Shown: positions 18,011 to 27,526, counted from the stretch's first letter. The stretch: DNA of 64,000 nt from Acidobacteriota bacterium (GCA_947465645.1 CANIBQ010000002.1:62001-126000), one strand, 5' to 3'. The notes: generated by a model from the sequence alone, not told the origin. A program made the numbers and translations.

Positions 18011-18038
18011 AGTAGGCAGTAGGCAGTAGGCAGTTAGC
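18011..18038 (+). repeat. Heptad tandem repeat after stop codon (AGTAGGC)
   Basis: Three exact AGTAGGC units and one AGTTAGC start 3 nt after the TAG of the DUF6152 gene and lead directly into a terminator hairpin. The same unit and hairpin type occur after the catalase gene (47815-47842) on the other strand. Confidence 0.85.
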
Positions 18039-18043
18039 AGCAG

Positions 18044-18070
18044 GGCGGGTCCTCTGGACCCGCCTTTTTT
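18044..18070 (+). terminator. Intrinsic terminator after DUF6152 gene
   Basis: Nine-bp stem GGCGGGTCC/GGACCCGCC with a 3-nt loop followed by six T. Confidence 0.9.
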
Positions 18071-18104
18071 ATTCCCGGCTCGGGGTTCCCCGTAAGGCGC
18101 ATGC

Positions 18105-19124
18105 ATGTGGAAGTTTGCGACGCTTCTATCGTTCGCCGTCGGCGCGACGGTCATCGCCGGTCAGATCCAGGGGCAGGGCGCGACCCTCGACTGGGCGTAC
18201 GGATACGTCACGCCCGGACCGGAGCCCCTCGCGCCGCCGTGCCCGGACGAGGCGAAAGCGTACGCCTGCTCGCGACCCGGCCGCCCGTGGCCCGACGACG
18301 GCGCGCTGCTCCGCCTGGGTGGCTCCGATCGCACATTCACGATCAGCCAGGTGCAATCGCACTACGACCCGGCCGATTGGTATCCGCAGGACCATCCCGC
18401 GGCGGTTCCCGACATCGTCCAGCACGGGCGCCAGAAGGATCTCGTGCGCGCGTGCGCGCATTGCCACTATCACAACGGGCTGGGCAAGCCGGAGAACGGC
18501 CACGTCTCCGGCCAGCCGGTGAACTATTTCCTGCAGCAGATTGCGCTCTTCAGGAGCGGCGGCCGCAAGAGCGCGGACCCGCGCAAGGCCAACCACGCGG
18601 AAATGGTCCAGATCGCCAGGACGATCACCGACGAGGAGGCGCGCGCCGCCGCTGTCTACTACGGATCGATCAAGTGGAAGCCCTGGGTCACGGTGATCGA
18701 GAGCGAGACCGCGCCCAAGACGCGGCAGTCGGCCGCCGGGCTGTTCATTCCGCTCGAGGGGAACCAGGCGGAGCCGCTGGGGCAGCGCATCATCGAGGTG
18801 CCGGAGTTCCCCGACCGCACCGAACGCTATCGCGATCCGAGAGCGGGATTCGTCGCCTACGTCCCGGTCGGCAGCATCGAGCGAGGCAGGGCGCTGGTCA
18901 CCACCGGCGCGGGCAAGACGACCCAGTGCGCGCTGTGCCACGGGCGCGATCTGCAGGGTGTGGGTGACGCGCCAGGGATCGCCGATCGCACGGCGTCGTA
19001 CACGGCGCGGCAGCTCTACAACATGCAGCAGGGCACGCGACTCAGCCCCCTCATGAAGCCGGTCGTCGCGTCATTGAGCCGGGACGACATCATCGCGATC
19101 GCCGCGTATCTCGCGTCGTTGTGA
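18105..19124 (+). CDS. Exported di-haem c-type cytochrome, copy B
   Basis: 339 aa. Signal peptide MWKFATLLSFAVGATVIAGQ. Two haem sites: CAHCH (about residue 124, LVRACAHCHYHNGLGKPENG) and CALCH (about residue 278, GKTTQCALCHGRDLQGVGDAPGIA). The domain order and the LARxGxxKSADPRKANHAEMVQIARTITDEEARAAAVYY-type segment parallel copy A at 15230-16198. The N-terminal insert with PPCPDEAKAYACSRPG adds two Cys that could form a disulfide. Probably a periplasmic electron carrier. Confidence 0.85.
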   Translation: MWKFATLLSFAVGATVIAGQIQGQGATLDWAYGYVTPGPEPLAPPCPDEAKAYACSRPGRPWPDDGALLRLGGSDRTFTISQVQSHYDPADWYPQDHPAAVPDIVQHGRQKDLVRACAHCHYHNGLGKPENGHVSGQPVNYFLQQIALFRSGGRKSADPRKANHAEMVQIARTITDEEARAAAVYYGSIKWKPWVTVIESETAPKTRQSAAGLFIPLEGNQAEPLGQRIIEVPEFPDRTERYRDPRAGFVAYVPVGSIERGRALVTTGAGKTTQCALCHGRDLQGVGDAPGIADRTASYTARQLYNMQQGTRLSPLMKPVVASLSRDDIIAIAAYLASL

Positions 19125-19132
19125 CCCCGTAC

Positions 19133-19232
19133 GTGGGGCAAGCCTTGTCAGGCTTGCCCGGCCGGCCTGGCAAGGCCGGCCCCACGCGCAGTCAAGTGCA
19201 GCGGTAGGCGGAGGCCTTCAGGCCTCCGCGCA
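19133..19232. repeat. Two-hairpin palindromic element plus AGGCCT dyad
   Basis: Outer GTGGGG/CCCCAC (19133-19185) encloses hairpin GGGCAAGCC-TTGTCA-GGCTTGCCC (19136-19159) and hairpin GGCCGGCC-TGGCAA-GGCCGGCC (19160-19181). A separate dyad GGAGGCCTTCAGGCCTCC follows near 19210-19228. The two-hairpin unit recurs at 32135, 47408, 47620 and 55160. Confidence 0.85.
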
Positions 19233-19236
19233 CGCA

Positions 19237-21390
19237 TTATTTTGCGAGCGGGTTCGGCCGCACCTGGAAGTGCACGACCAGCGGCTTGTTCGCCTTGCCG
19301 CCCTCCATGTGCCACGGCGTGCGGTCGCCGCTTGGCACCCAGAGCCCGCGCCCTTTCCAGCCGGTTCGCGGGTTGTCGATGCGTCCCTCGAAGCCCTTCA
19401 TGTAGAAGCCGAGTGGATACGGGGTACGGAAGGTCACCATCCGTCCGTTCACGAAGGCATGGACGCCGTCGTAGAGATTGCCCGTCGCGATCGGCAGGTT
19501 CGCGCCGAGTCCGAGGGTGTTCTGCTGATCGACGAACGTGTAGTAGCTCGACTCCGCGCTGAACTGGGGCAGCTCGGGAAACCCCGGGCCGGGCAGCGGG
19601 TAGAAGCTCCAGCCTTCCGGACAATGGTCTCCGGTCGCCTTCGGACCGTTGAGCGGCCCCCTGCACTTCCGCCGGTCGAACGAGGCCATGTGCCCGCTGG
19701 CCAGGGCCGCCCACACCACGCCGTTGCGGTCGATGTCGGAGCCGCGGAGGCCGAAACCCGGCGCCGGAATATTGAAGATCTCCACCAGCGCCGTCGCCGG
19801 GGGGTTCGCGCCCGGCGCGAGCCGCAGCAGCGCGCCCACCTGGCTGGCCCGCTCCGGGTAGGTGCGGTTCGAACCCCAGATCGAGCCATCCGCCGGGTTG
19901 GGCATCACCGCATAAAAATCCGCGAGGATCTTCTTGTCGCGTGCCGGGTCAACCGGCTGGTCCGGCTGGACGTAGTCGTCGCGCCTGCCGTTGCCGTTGG
20001 TGTCGAGGATCAGCGACGTCCATCCCTGCGCCTTCGCGACGTCACCGGTCTCGTCGTAGATCTTCGTGTTCAGCCAGCCCACCGCGTCGCCGATATCGGC
20101 CGCGCGATCGTTGCTGGTCCACAGCGTGTTGTTGGCATCCTCGGCGAACCTGAGGTGCTGCGTCGAAAAGCAGGTGTCAACGAACTTGAATTCTTTGGTG
20201 CGCGGGTCATACACCGACAGCTGCCGTCCGGAGCTGGTCAGCGGAGCCAGCTTCGCGGACGGGTGCTCAGACCCCGCCTTGCAGAAATCCGGATTGGCAT
20301 TGGGCGCGCGGCCTCGAGCCGTGTACCAGACCCGGCCCCGCTGGTCCATGATCGGATTGTGCGACACGGTCTGGCTGGTCCAGATCCGCTCGTCGCCCCA
20401 CGCCGGCGACGGTTGGAACACCGGTCCCGGGACGGGAGAGTTGGCGTCACGCACGACCCCCTTGAACGTCGTGGCCACGTTCCTCACCGGATCGAGGATC
20501 GGGTAGTCGTCGGTGCTCAGCTCCGGCGCGCCATACAGCGGGCCGTTGGCGTTGACGGTGGGGTTGCGCCAGTCAGTGCCCGTCAGGTCGTGCATGTAGG
20601 CCTTCGGATTGGCCCAGTCCCTGACCGTCACGACGACGTTGCGCTCGATACCCGAGGGCCGCGGCGGCTTGAACGACGGGAGCTCGCCGGCGGCAATCCG
20701 GTCCGTCCAGTCAGCGAGATACTTGAACGGCACGCCGGCGAGATGCGAGGCCGCGATGCCGACCATCTGCTGCCCCGCCTGGCCCGATTGAATCCGCCGC
20801 ATCCACGCCTCATGTGACGAGGCGAACGTCCCGAGCTCCTTCGGGATGGTGCGGGTGTACTCGTTCCCCATCTGGTGGCACCCCGCGCACGCGCCGTTTT
20901 TCATGATCGCGAGGTAGCGGTTCATGCCGCCTTCGACCTTCGCCAGATCGGCCTGGCTGGGCAGGTGCATCATCGAGTACCACGCGATCGCCGGAAACAC
21001 CTTCGCGGCAACCGCGGGGCTCGGCGCGACCACCGCCGTCAGGTTCGCGCGTGTGCCCCGCCTGGCGTCGACCTTCTGCGAATCAGCCAGCCCGTAGCCG
21101 CGCACCCACAGCCGGTAGTTCGCCTCCGGCAGGTCCGGAATCAGGTAGCGGCCGCGGTCGTCCGTGACGACGATCTTGGAGAAGCGGGTCTGGAAGTCGC
21201 TCGTCTCGGCAATCACCCAGACGCCCGCTTCAGCTCCGGCGGTGCTGGTGACCACCCCGCCGATGTCGTCGTTGTCGATCGCGACCGCCGCGGCGCCCTG
21301 CTGCGCCTGCGACGCCACCGACCACGCGGTGACCAGCGCCGCCACCGTGATCGCCGCCACACCCCAACCCAGCTTGCTCGCAATCCTCAT
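19237..21390 (-). CDS. Exported c-haem protein with carboxypeptidase-regulatory domain and propeller-like region
   Basis: 717 aa from ATG 21390 (GGAG 6 nt upstream). Signal peptide MRIASKLGWGVAAITVAALV... SQAQQ. Residues about 45-100 form a CarboxypepD_reg beta-sandwich (GGVVTSTAGAEAGVWVIAET ... GRYLIPDLPEANYRLWVRGYG). A single haem-c motif CAGCH lies near residue 170 (NGACAGCHQMGNEYTR). The remaining 450 residues have repeated WYTARGRA, LWTSNDRAADIG, SIWGSNRTYPER and VVWAALASGHMASFD segments, as in Vgb/SMP-30 type propellers. Likely a periplasmic redox or binding protein; the function is unknown. Last gene of a minus-strand run, 49 bp after mdh. Confidence 0.75.
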   Translation of the reverse strand: MRIASKLGWGVAAITVAALVTAWSVASQAQQGAAAVAIDNDDIGGVVTSTAGAEAGVWVIAETSDFQTRFSKIVVTDDRGRYLIPDLPEANYRLWVRGYGLADSQKVDARRGTRANLTAVVAPSPAVAAKVFPAIAWYSMMHLPSQADLAKVEGGMNRYLAIMKNGACAGCHQMGNEYTRTIPKELGTFASSHEAWMRRIQSGQAGQQMVGIAASHLAGVPFKYLADWTDRIAAGELPSFKPPRPSGIERNVVVTVRDWANPKAYMHDLTGTDWRNPTVNANGPLYGAPELSTDDYPILDPVRNVATTFKGVVRDANSPVPGPVFQPSPAWGDERIWTSQTVSHNPIMDQRGRVWYTARGRAPNANPDFCKAGSEHPSAKLAPLTSSGRQLSVYDPRTKEFKFVDTCFSTQHLRFAEDANNTLWTSNDRAADIGDAVGWLNTKIYDETGDVAKAQGWTSLILDTNGNGRRDDYVQPDQPVDPARDKKILADFYAVMPNPADGSIWGSNRTYPERASQVGALLRLAPGANPPATALVEIFNIPAPGFGLRGSDIDRNGVVWAALASGHMASFDRRKCRGPLNGPKATGDHCPEGWSFYPLPGPGFPELPQFSAESSYYTFVDQQNTLGLGANLPIATGNLYDGVHAFVNGRMVTFRTPYPLGFYMKGFEGRIDNPRTGWKGRGLWVPSGDRTPWHMEGGKANKPLVVHFQVRPNPLAK

Positions 21391-21439
21391 AAGCACTCCG
21401 AAAAACCTACTTCCTGAAGTTCGCCACCAGAAAAATCTA

Positions 21440-22378
21440 CTACACGCCGAGAATGCCGACCAACTCACGCACCGACGCGGCCGACGTGTGCAGCGCGGCG
21501 GATTCGTCGGCGGTGAGCTTCAGCTCGATGATCTCCTCTGCCCCCGCTGCCCCGAGCTTGACCGGCACCCCGACGAACACGCCGTCGATGCCGTACTCGC
21601 CCTCGAGATACACCGCGCACGGCAGGATCTTCTTCTGATCCTTGAGGATCGCCTCGACCATCTGCACCACGGCGGCGGACGGCGCGTAGTACCCGCCACC
21701 GGTCTTCAGCAGGTTGACGATCTCGCCACCGCCGTTGCGGGTGCGCTCGATAATCGCGTCGATCCGATCCTTCGCCATCAGGTCCGGCAGCGGGATGCTC
21801 GCCACGGTCGTGAAGCGCGGCAGCGGCACCATGGTGTCGCCGTGGCCGCCGAGCACCAGCGAGTGGACGTTGTCCACCGACACCCCGAGCTCCTCGGCCA
21901 CGAAGGTGCTCATGCGCGCCGAGTCGAGGACGCCGGCCATCCCGATCACGCGGCTCTTCGGGAACCCGCTGATCCGGTAGGCGGCCTGCGCCATGGCATC
22001 CAGCGGATTGGTCACCATGATCAGGATCGCGTTCGGCGAATGCCTGACTACCCCTTCGACATTGCTCTTGATGACCTCGTAGTTGGCCTGCAGCAGGTCG
22101 TTCCGCGTCATCCCCGGCCTGCGGGGAAACCCGGCGGTGATGACGACGATGTCACTGTCGGCTGTCTGGCTGAAATCACCCGTCGCCGTGGAGATGCCGC
22201 GGGCCCGCGCGTCCATCCCGGTGATCGGCGTGGATTCCAGCATGTCGAGCGCCCGGCCTGCCGGCACCCCGTCGAGCACGTCGGTCAGGACCACGTCGGC
22301 GAGCTCGCGATCGATGATGCGCTGGGCGGTCGTCGCCCCGACGAAACCCGCCCCGACGACGGTGACTTTCCGCCGCAT
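21440..22378 (-). CDS. mdh: Malate dehydrogenase (LDH/MDH superfamily)
   Basis: 312 aa. Rossmann [11 protein letters not shown] at the N-terminus, then the NAD-binding [17 protein letters not shown] loop whose Arg pair fits malate/oxaloacetate selectivity, NPLDAMAQ, the catalytic Asp in VLDSARM and the proton-relay His in [11 protein letters not shown]. Normal length for the homotetrameric MDH type. The start ATG overlaps the stop of the upstream lyase gene by 1 nt (TAATG), so it is translationally linked with the UxaA/SuyB-like gene. It may serve the TCA cycle or supply/remove the product of that lyase. Confidence 0.93.
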   Translation of the reverse strand: MRRKVTVVGAGFVGATTAQRIIDRELADVVLTDVLDGVPAGRALDMLESTPITGMDARARGISTATGDFSQTADSDIVVITAGFPRRPGMTRNDLLQANYEVIKSNVEGVVRHSPNAILIMVTNPLDAMAQAAYRISGFPKSRVIGMAGVLDSARMSTFVAEELGVSVDNVHSLVLGGHGDTMVPLPRFTTVASIPLPDLMAKDRIDAIIERTRNGGGEIVNLLKTGGGYYAPSAAVVQMVEAILKDQKKILPCAVYLEGEYGIDGVFVGVPVKLGAAGAEEIIELKLTADESAALHTSAASVRELVGILGV

Positions 22379-23553
22379 TACGCGCTCTGGTAGAGCTTGG
22401 TGAAGACGAACTCGCGGTGGCCGAGGGCCTCCGCGCACGTCAGCCGGCCGTTGCAGGTGCGGATGACCATGTCGATCAACTGGTCGCCCGCCTGATCCAG
22501 CGTCATCTCCCGCCGCAGGATGCCGGAGACGTCGAGGTCGATGTGCTCCGACATCGTGCGAGCCGTCATCGGATTCGCCGTCAGCTTGATCACCGGCTCG
22601 ATCGGGTTGCCGATGACGTTGCCCTGCCCGGTCGGAAACAGGTGCACCACGAACCCCGCCGCCGCCTGCAGCGTCACGCATTCGGCCGCCGCCGACGAGG
22701 TGTCCATGTAGTACAGCCCGCGGGCCGTGCCCGGCGCTTCGGCCGGCTTGAGCACGTCGATGAACTTCGTCGTCCTGCCAATTTTCTGGAGGTTGCCGAA
22801 TGCCTTCTCCTCGATCGTCGTCAGGCCGCCGGCGATATTGCCTTTCGTCGGCTGCGACTCCGACAGGTCCGATGTCTTGTGCCGTTCGATGACCGCCTGG
22901 TAGGCGTTGAAGACCTGCATGAACTTGTCGCGGACCGCAGGGGTCGCGGCGCGGGTGGCGCAGACCTGCTCGGCGCCGGTGAGCTCCGAAGTCTCGCCGA
23001 AGCAGGTGGTGGTGCCCAGCGGGTCGAGCTTATCGATCAGATTGCCGACGGTCGGGCACGACGCGAGGCCGGAGGTCGTGTCGCTCTCGCCGCACTTGGT
23101 CGAGATGAACAGATCCTCGATCGAACAGACCTCGCGCTGCTGCTCGGAGGCCCACTGCACGTACTCCCGCGCCTTGCGCGAGGCGGCGGCAATCGTGTTG
23201 ATGTCGCCATTGCCCTCGATGGCAAACCCTTCGACCGGCTTGCCGGTCTTCCTGATGCCGTCGACGACCCGGCCCGTCCACTGGGGCTCGATGCCGATCA
23301 CGATGCAGGCGGCGACGTTCGGGTTGGCGCCGGTGCCGATCAGCGTGCGGAAGAACAGCTCGAGATCCTCGCCGAACTGGAGCCGCCCGTACGCGTGCGG
23401 CAGCGCCATCGTCCCCTTGATGTTGTGTGCCACCGCTTCGCACGCCGCATTCGACAGGTCGTCGAGCGGCAGGATCACGACATGATTGCGAATACCGACC
23501 CGGCCGTTCTCACGGCGATACCCATGGAAGTCGTAGCGTTTCACCGTTACCAC
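22378..23553 (-). CDS. UxaA/GarD-family lyase large subunit ((2R)-sulfolactate sulfo-lyase beta- or altronate dehydratase-like)
   Basis: 391 aa. The N-terminal [24 protein letters not shown] and internal [20 protein letters not shown] and [17 protein letters not shown] are hallmarks of the altronate/galactarate dehydratase C-terminal domain; the Cys residues probably bind the metal. The split into a 391-aa large and a 94-aa SAF-domain small subunit matches the sizes of SuyB and SuyA, but the same family includes split sugar-acid dehydratases, so the substrate is open. A GTG start at 23553 overlaps the small-subunit gene by 7 nt; a second GTG at 23544 is possible. Confidence 0.8.
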   Translation of the reverse strand: MVTVKRYDFHGYRRENGRVGIRNHVVILPLDDLSNAACEAVAHNIKGTMALPHAYGRLQFGEDLELFFRTLIGTGANPNVAACIVIGIEPQWTGRVVDGIRKTGKPVEGFAIEGNGDINTIAAASRKAREYVQWASEQQREVCSIEDLFISTKCGESDTTSGLASCPTVGNLIDKLDPLGTTTCFGETSELTGAEQVCATRAATPAVRDKFMQVFNAYQAVIERHKTSDLSESQPTKGNIAGGLTTIEEKAFGNLQKIGRTTKFIDVLKPAEAPGTARGLYYMDTSSAAAECVTLQAAAGFVVHLFPTGQGNVIGNPIEPVIKLTANPMTARTMSEHIDLDVSGILRREMTLDQAGDQLIDMVIRTCNGRLTCAEALGHREFVFTKLYQSA

Positions 23554-23831
23554 CGTTTCGTCTTGAGGTTATGCACATGCACGTGGCGGCCCCTGCCGAC
23601 CGGCGCCACGATTTTGCCGACATCGTGCCCGTACTTGAGGACGGTGTCGCCCACCTTCAAGTCATTCAAAGCGATCTTGTGGCCCAGCGGCACGGCGTCG
23701 AGCGCCTTCAAGGTGATCGTTTCGTCGGTCTCCATGATCCAGCCGGTCACGTCCCGGTTCGGCTGGATGTCCTCGACCACGGCCACGCCGACGGTGTCGG
23801 CCTTGTCATGAACAATAAAATCGGTCTTCAT
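23547..23831 (-). CDS. UxaA-family lyase small subunit, SAF domain (SuyA-like)
   Basis: 94 aa from ATG 23831, with GGGGAG 5 nt upstream. The whole protein is one SAF domain ([58 protein letters not shown]) ending in the [12 protein letters not shown] segment typical of altronate dehydratase N-termini and sulfolactate sulfo-lyase alpha. It partners the adjacent large subunit. Operon order: FG-GAP protein, this gene, large subunit, mdh. Confidence 0.85.
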   Translation of the reverse strand: MKTDFIVHDKADTVGVAVVEDIQPNRDVTGWIMETDETITLKALDAVPLGHKIALNDLKVGDTVLKYGHDVGKIVAPVGRGRHVHVHNLKTKRW

Positions 23832-23853
23832 CGAACTCCCCTTTATCTGGCGG

Positions 23854-25491
23854 CTATCGCGTGAATATGTAGACCGCGCCGGAGTCGACGGCGGAATCAT
23901 CGGCCGGATCGCCCGTCACGCCCTTGCCGCCGCCGTCCTCGTTGTGGGCGCCGACTCCCAGGATTCGGCCGTCCCCGCTCAGCGCCACGGCGCTGCCGAA
24001 CTCGTCACCTGCCTGGTTGTTCGAGCTCTTGATATACGCCTGCTGCGTCCACCTCGAACCGCTGCGGGTGTAGAAGTACACGGCGCCGGATTCCTCGGCC
24101 GGATGCTCGCGCGCCCGCCAGGGATCGAGGTGATCGACGATCAGAAACGGCCTGAGATCGGGTGGGTGGATTCCAGGCTCGAAGTCGTCCTGGAGATAGG
24201 ATGCCACGCCGAGCGAGTCGCCGTCGCCGCTGAGCGCCAGCTTGACGCCGAAGGAATTGTAGGGCCGCGCATTCGATGCCTTGATGAACGCCTGCTCGGT
24301 CCACGTGTTGCCCGCCCGGACGAACACGTACGCGGCGCCCACCCAGATGTTGGCGAACCCGCGCGGGGGTGAGTCGGTGTCGCAGCCGGCGGGGTTGATC
24401 CCCGGCGTGAGGCAGTCCTCGTCCCCCGCCCCGGTCGCGAGCGTATTCCCATCGTCGCTGATCGCCACCGAGTAGCCCATCTGGTCGGTGCCCTCGTTCC
24501 TGGATCCCTTCAGGTAGGCCTGCTCCGACCAGGCACCGCCAGTGCGGGTGAACACGTAGACCGCGCCGGAGCCGTTCGCGGTGTTGTCGTGCGGGGGATT
24601 GACGCCCCTGCCGCCGCCGCGCTCGTCGAATCCGCTGGCGGCGAGCGTGCTGCCGTCGGCGCTCAGGGCCACCGCGAATCCGAACATGTCGCCCTGCTCC
24701 GAGTTCGAGCTCTTGAGATACGCCTGTTGCGCCCAGGTGCCGCCGGCGCGGGCAAAGACGTACACGGCGCCAGCCGACTGCGCCGAGTCGTCCGCCTGGT
24801 TGCCGTTCACGGTCTGGGCGGCGCTGTCCTCGACGTGCGCGCCAACGGCGATCGTGCCGCCATCGTCACTGACCGCGACGGAATAGCCGAACTGATCCCC
24901 GTCGCCAATCTGATCCCCGGACGTGGCCCTGCCCGTGTTCGACGCCTTGAGGTAGGCGCGCTGTGTCCAGGTCGTATCCGTGCGGGTGAACACGTAGACG
25001 GCGCCGGCCTGCGGGATGGAATTGTCCGCCTGGTTGCCATTGACGCCGGTCGCAGCACTGCCTTCCCAGTACGCGCCCACTACCATCGTGCTGCCGTCGC
25101 CGCTCAACGCGACCGCGGAGCCGAAGTGGTCGCTCATGCCCGCATTCGACGCTTTCACGTAGGCCTGCTGGACCCAGCTGCCGCCATCCCGGGTGAAGAC
25201 ATACACCGCACCGGCGGCGTACAGCGAGTTGTCGTTCTGGTTTCCGTTGATGCCGCTGGCGCCGCCGCCTTCATACGGCGCCCCAACCGCCATCGTGGTG
25301 CCGTCGCCGCTGATCGCCAGTGAGTCGCCCGTATGGCCCTGGTTGGCGCCACCGCAGGCGAAGTGGTCGTGCGCGTCGGCGTTCGAGGCCTTGATGTACT
25401 GGACCTGCTTCAGTCGCGCCGGCGGGGCGTCCTGCGCCGCCAGGACGCCAACGCCCATGCAGACGATGAAAAGCGCCGCGGGGCGTCTCAC
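23854..25491 (-). CDS. Secreted seven-bladed FG-GAP/integrin-like propeller protein
   Basis: 545 aa. The GTG at 25491 overlaps the amidohydrolase stop by 4 nt (GTGA), implying translational coupling; ATG 25458 is an alternative. Signal peptide RRPAALFIVCMGVGVLAAQ. Seven repeats of the form FG.AVALSGDGSTMVVGA ... GAVYVFTR.GG.W.QQAYLKASN, each about 70 residues with Asp/Asn-rich Ca-binding-like loops, make a complete propeller. It is probably a surface or periplasmic binding protein. It accompanies a TonB receptor and an amidohydrolase, which suggests a role in capturing or processing an external compound. Confidence 0.82.
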   Translation of the reverse strand: MRRPAALFIVCMGVGVLAAQDAPPARLKQVQYIKASNADAHDHFACGGANQGHTGDSLAISGDGTTMAVGAPYEGGGASGINGNQNDNSLYAAGAVYVFTRDGGSWVQQAYVKASNAGMSDHFGSAVALSGDGSTMVVGAYWEGSAATGVNGNQADNSIPQAGAVYVFTRTDTTWTQRAYLKASNTGRATSGDQIGDGDQFGYSVAVSDDGGTIAVGAHVEDSAAQTVNGNQADDSAQSAGAVYVFARAGGTWAQQAYLKSSNSEQGDMFGFAVALSADGSTLAASGFDERGGGRGVNPPHDNTANGSGAVYVFTRTGGAWSEQAYLKGSRNEGTDQMGYSVAISDDGNTLATGAGDEDCLTPGINPAGCDTDSPPRGFANIWVGAAYVFVRAGNTWTEQAFIKASNARPYNSFGVKLALSGDGDSLGVASYLQDDFEPGIHPPDLRPFLIVDHLDPWRAREHPAEESGAVYFYTRSGSRWTQQAYIKSSNNQAGDEFGSAVALSGDGRILGVGAHNEDGGGKGVTGDPADDSAVDSGAVYIFTR

Positions 25492-27380
25492 TCCCTGAAC
25501 GTGACCGCGACGTGCGCCTTGTTGGACGTGCCGTTGCCCCACTGCAGGCCAATCTCGGGATGCAGCGGCCACGGATTCTTCACGACGATGTCGTGCCAGC
25601 CCGGCTCGTGGAGCAGGGAGGCATCGATCGTGACCTGCAGTTCCGAGCCGCTCACCGCCTTGTAGGGAACGGGCACTCCCTTGAAGAGCACCTGCGAGCG
25701 GCGCACGAAGTTGAATCCCTTCAGCGTCACCGTGGTGGCCGGACTCCCTTCCGTCACCATGAACGGCGCGATCGCTTCGATCGCCGGCTGCGGCGACTCC
25801 GCCGGGTTCGGCAGCGGCCTGCCGGCCGCGACCGGGGGATTCCCGTTGAACCGGCCGCCGCTGCCCTTGTACGCGACCGGCCGGAAGGCGTTGACCCACA
25901 ACAGCGCTTCGACCGGCGCGTTCAGCTCTGACTCGCGCTTGAACACCGGGTTGTAGCCGGCGCTGTATCCCAACTCCACGCGCCTGCCGTTGAATACCAC
26001 CGCGTCGAGGTCGCGAAGGTTCTCGACCGCCTGTAGCGGATCCTTGTTGACGATGATGATGTCGGCGAGCTTTCCCGCTTCGATGGTGCCGAGGTCCTTG
26101 CCCCGGTCGATCATCTCCGCGGCCCACTTCGTGGCGCCCTGGATGATCTGCATCGGCGTGACGCCGGCCTCGCGAAAGATCAGCATCTCGTGGATGAAGC
26201 TGTTGCCGGGCACGCGTCCCGGATTGGTGTTGGCGCCGACAACCAGGCGTCCCCCCGCGTCCACGAACATCTTGTGGAAGCGCAGCGAGTTCTGGTACCC
26301 GCGCATCCGGCGCTCGCGAACCGCCCCTGTGCCGCCCGGCGTCGGCCCGCGATAGGGCGCGAGGGCGGACTCGATCCGCTCGGGCGGGTAATAGGCGAGC
26401 ATCGCGGGATCGCCCTGTTCGAAGAAGGCGCGATCTTCTCGCGCGAAGCGATCCCAGTCCTTCTGGAACCCGCCGAAGTTGGCGCGAAAGGTCGGCGTGA
26501 GCGCCACGCCGTTCCTGACCAGGAGCTGGATCAGCTCCTTCGCCCTGGCCTCGTCCATCTCGGCGAACAGGTCGAGCTCGTTGCGGGGATCGTCTTCGCT
26601 CGTCACCGGCTTGGCGGCGACGCTCCGGCCGATGCCCGCCGAGTGCGGCAGGTTCTTCGACTTGAGCATGGCGGCTTCGCGTGGGCCGAAGATCGGGCCG
26701 TACGAGCGCGTGAAGACCGGCTTCCCGAGCTTGTTCGCCTCGTCCACCCCGGCGCGGTAGTACTCGAGCGGCAGCTCCCCGTCCACGAACACGATCATGT
26801 CCGCGCCGCCGGCCGCGAACGCGCGTACCAGCTCGCGCGTGTGCTCGGCGGACCGCGCCTTGCGGCCAGGCGTCAGCACCGTCTCGAGGCCGGTGCCGCC
26901 GACGTCCTCGACGCCGATCCGCGACAGGCCGCTGAACGGCCTCGGCCCGCGAATCCGGCCGAGGTGAACGCCGTCGCGGTGCGGCGCGCCGATCTCACCG
27001 GCGATGCCCACGTCGATCGTCGAGGTGATGCCGTAGTTCAGCATCACCTCGCCGTAGTACCAGTTGTAGCTGACCTGCGAATCCCACAGCCCCGGCAGGA
27101 TGAACTTGCCGTCGGCCCGAATCACCTGCGCGCCCGCGGGGATCGTCGTCTGGCCACGGCGCCCGACGGCGGTAATCCTGTTGCCCTGGACCACCACGAC
27201 CGCATCGGCGACCGGCGCGCCGCCGTTCCCGTCGATCAGGGTGCCCCCGTCGATCACGAGAGCGGGCTGTGCCTGGGCGGCAAGCGGCACGGGAGACACC
27301 CCGGACAGCACGACGGCGGCGATGGCGGCGATGGCGGTCGACACGGCGAGCATCGAGCCTATGACGTGGGGTCGTTTCAC
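25488..27380 (-). CDS. Exported amidohydrolase-family protein with C-terminal IPT/TIG-like domain
   Basis: 630 aa from GTG 27380 (GGAGAG upstream). Signal peptide VKRPHVIGSMLAVSTAIAAIAAVV... LAAQA. Composite domain typical of amidohydrolases: LVIDGGTLIDGNGGAPV and ADGKFILPGLWDSQV near the start, and GTIEAGKLADIIIVNKDPL near residue 430. The usual HxH metal motif after LPGLWD is replaced by SQVSYNW, and the other His ligands are not obvious, so it may be catalytically altered. Residues about 540-625 (FMVTEGSPATTVTLKGFNFVRRSQVLFKG) look like an IPT/TIG beta-sandwich. Probably periplasmic. Confidence 0.82.
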   Translation of the reverse strand: MKRPHVIGSMLAVSTAIAAIAAVVLSGVSPVPLAAQAQPALVIDGGTLIDGNGGAPVADAVVVVQGNRITAVGRRGQTTIPAGAQVIRADGKFILPGLWDSQVSYNWYYGEVMLNYGITSTIDVGIAGEIGAPHRDGVHLGRIRGPRPFSGLSRIGVEDVGGTGLETVLTPGRKARSAEHTRELVRAFAAGGADMIVFVDGELPLEYYRAGVDEANKLGKPVFTRSYGPIFGPREAAMLKSKNLPHSAGIGRSVAAKPVTSEDDPRNELDLFAEMDEARAKELIQLLVRNGVALTPTFRANFGGFQKDWDRFAREDRAFFEQGDPAMLAYYPPERIESALAPYRGPTPGGTGAVRERRMRGYQNSLRFHKMFVDAGGRLVVGANTNPGRVPGNSFIHEMLIFREAGVTPMQIIQGATKWAAEMIDRGKDLGTIEAGKLADIIIVNKDPLQAVENLRDLDAVVFNGRRVELGYSAGYNPVFKRESELNAPVEALLWVNAFRPVAYKGSGGRFNGNPPVAAGRPLPNPAESPQPAIEAIAPFMVTEGSPATTVTLKGFNFVRRSQVLFKGVPVPYKAVSGSELQVTIDASLLHEPGWHDIVVKNPWPLHPEIGLQWGNGTSNKAHVAVTFRE

Positions 27381-27433
27381 GACTCTCTCCTGTAATGCGG
27401 GACGGGGCAGCCAAACTATCACGGCGCGAAAAA

Positions 27434-27467
27434 ACAAAAAAGGCCGGGTCCCCAAAAGGACCCGGCC
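27434..27467 (-). terminator. Intrinsic terminator after TonB receptor gene
   Basis: On the minus strand the stem GGCCGGGTCC/GGACCCGGCC (27467-27442) is followed by a T-rich tract (CTTTTTTGTTTT). It separates the TonB receptor from the amidohydrolase gene. Confidence 0.88.
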
Positions 27468-27488
27468 CTGAAACGTCTTCGCGCTGTT

Positions 27489-27526
27489 CTTCGTGACCTT
27501 CGTGAACTTCGTGTTCTTCGTGTCTT
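27489..27526 (-). repeat. Nine-bp tandem repeat after stop codon (TTCACGAAG)
   Basis: Directly after the TAG (27527-27529) the minus strand reads successive units AACACGAAG, TTCACGAAG, GTCACGAAG with degenerate flanking copies, and then the terminator. Confidence 0.8.
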
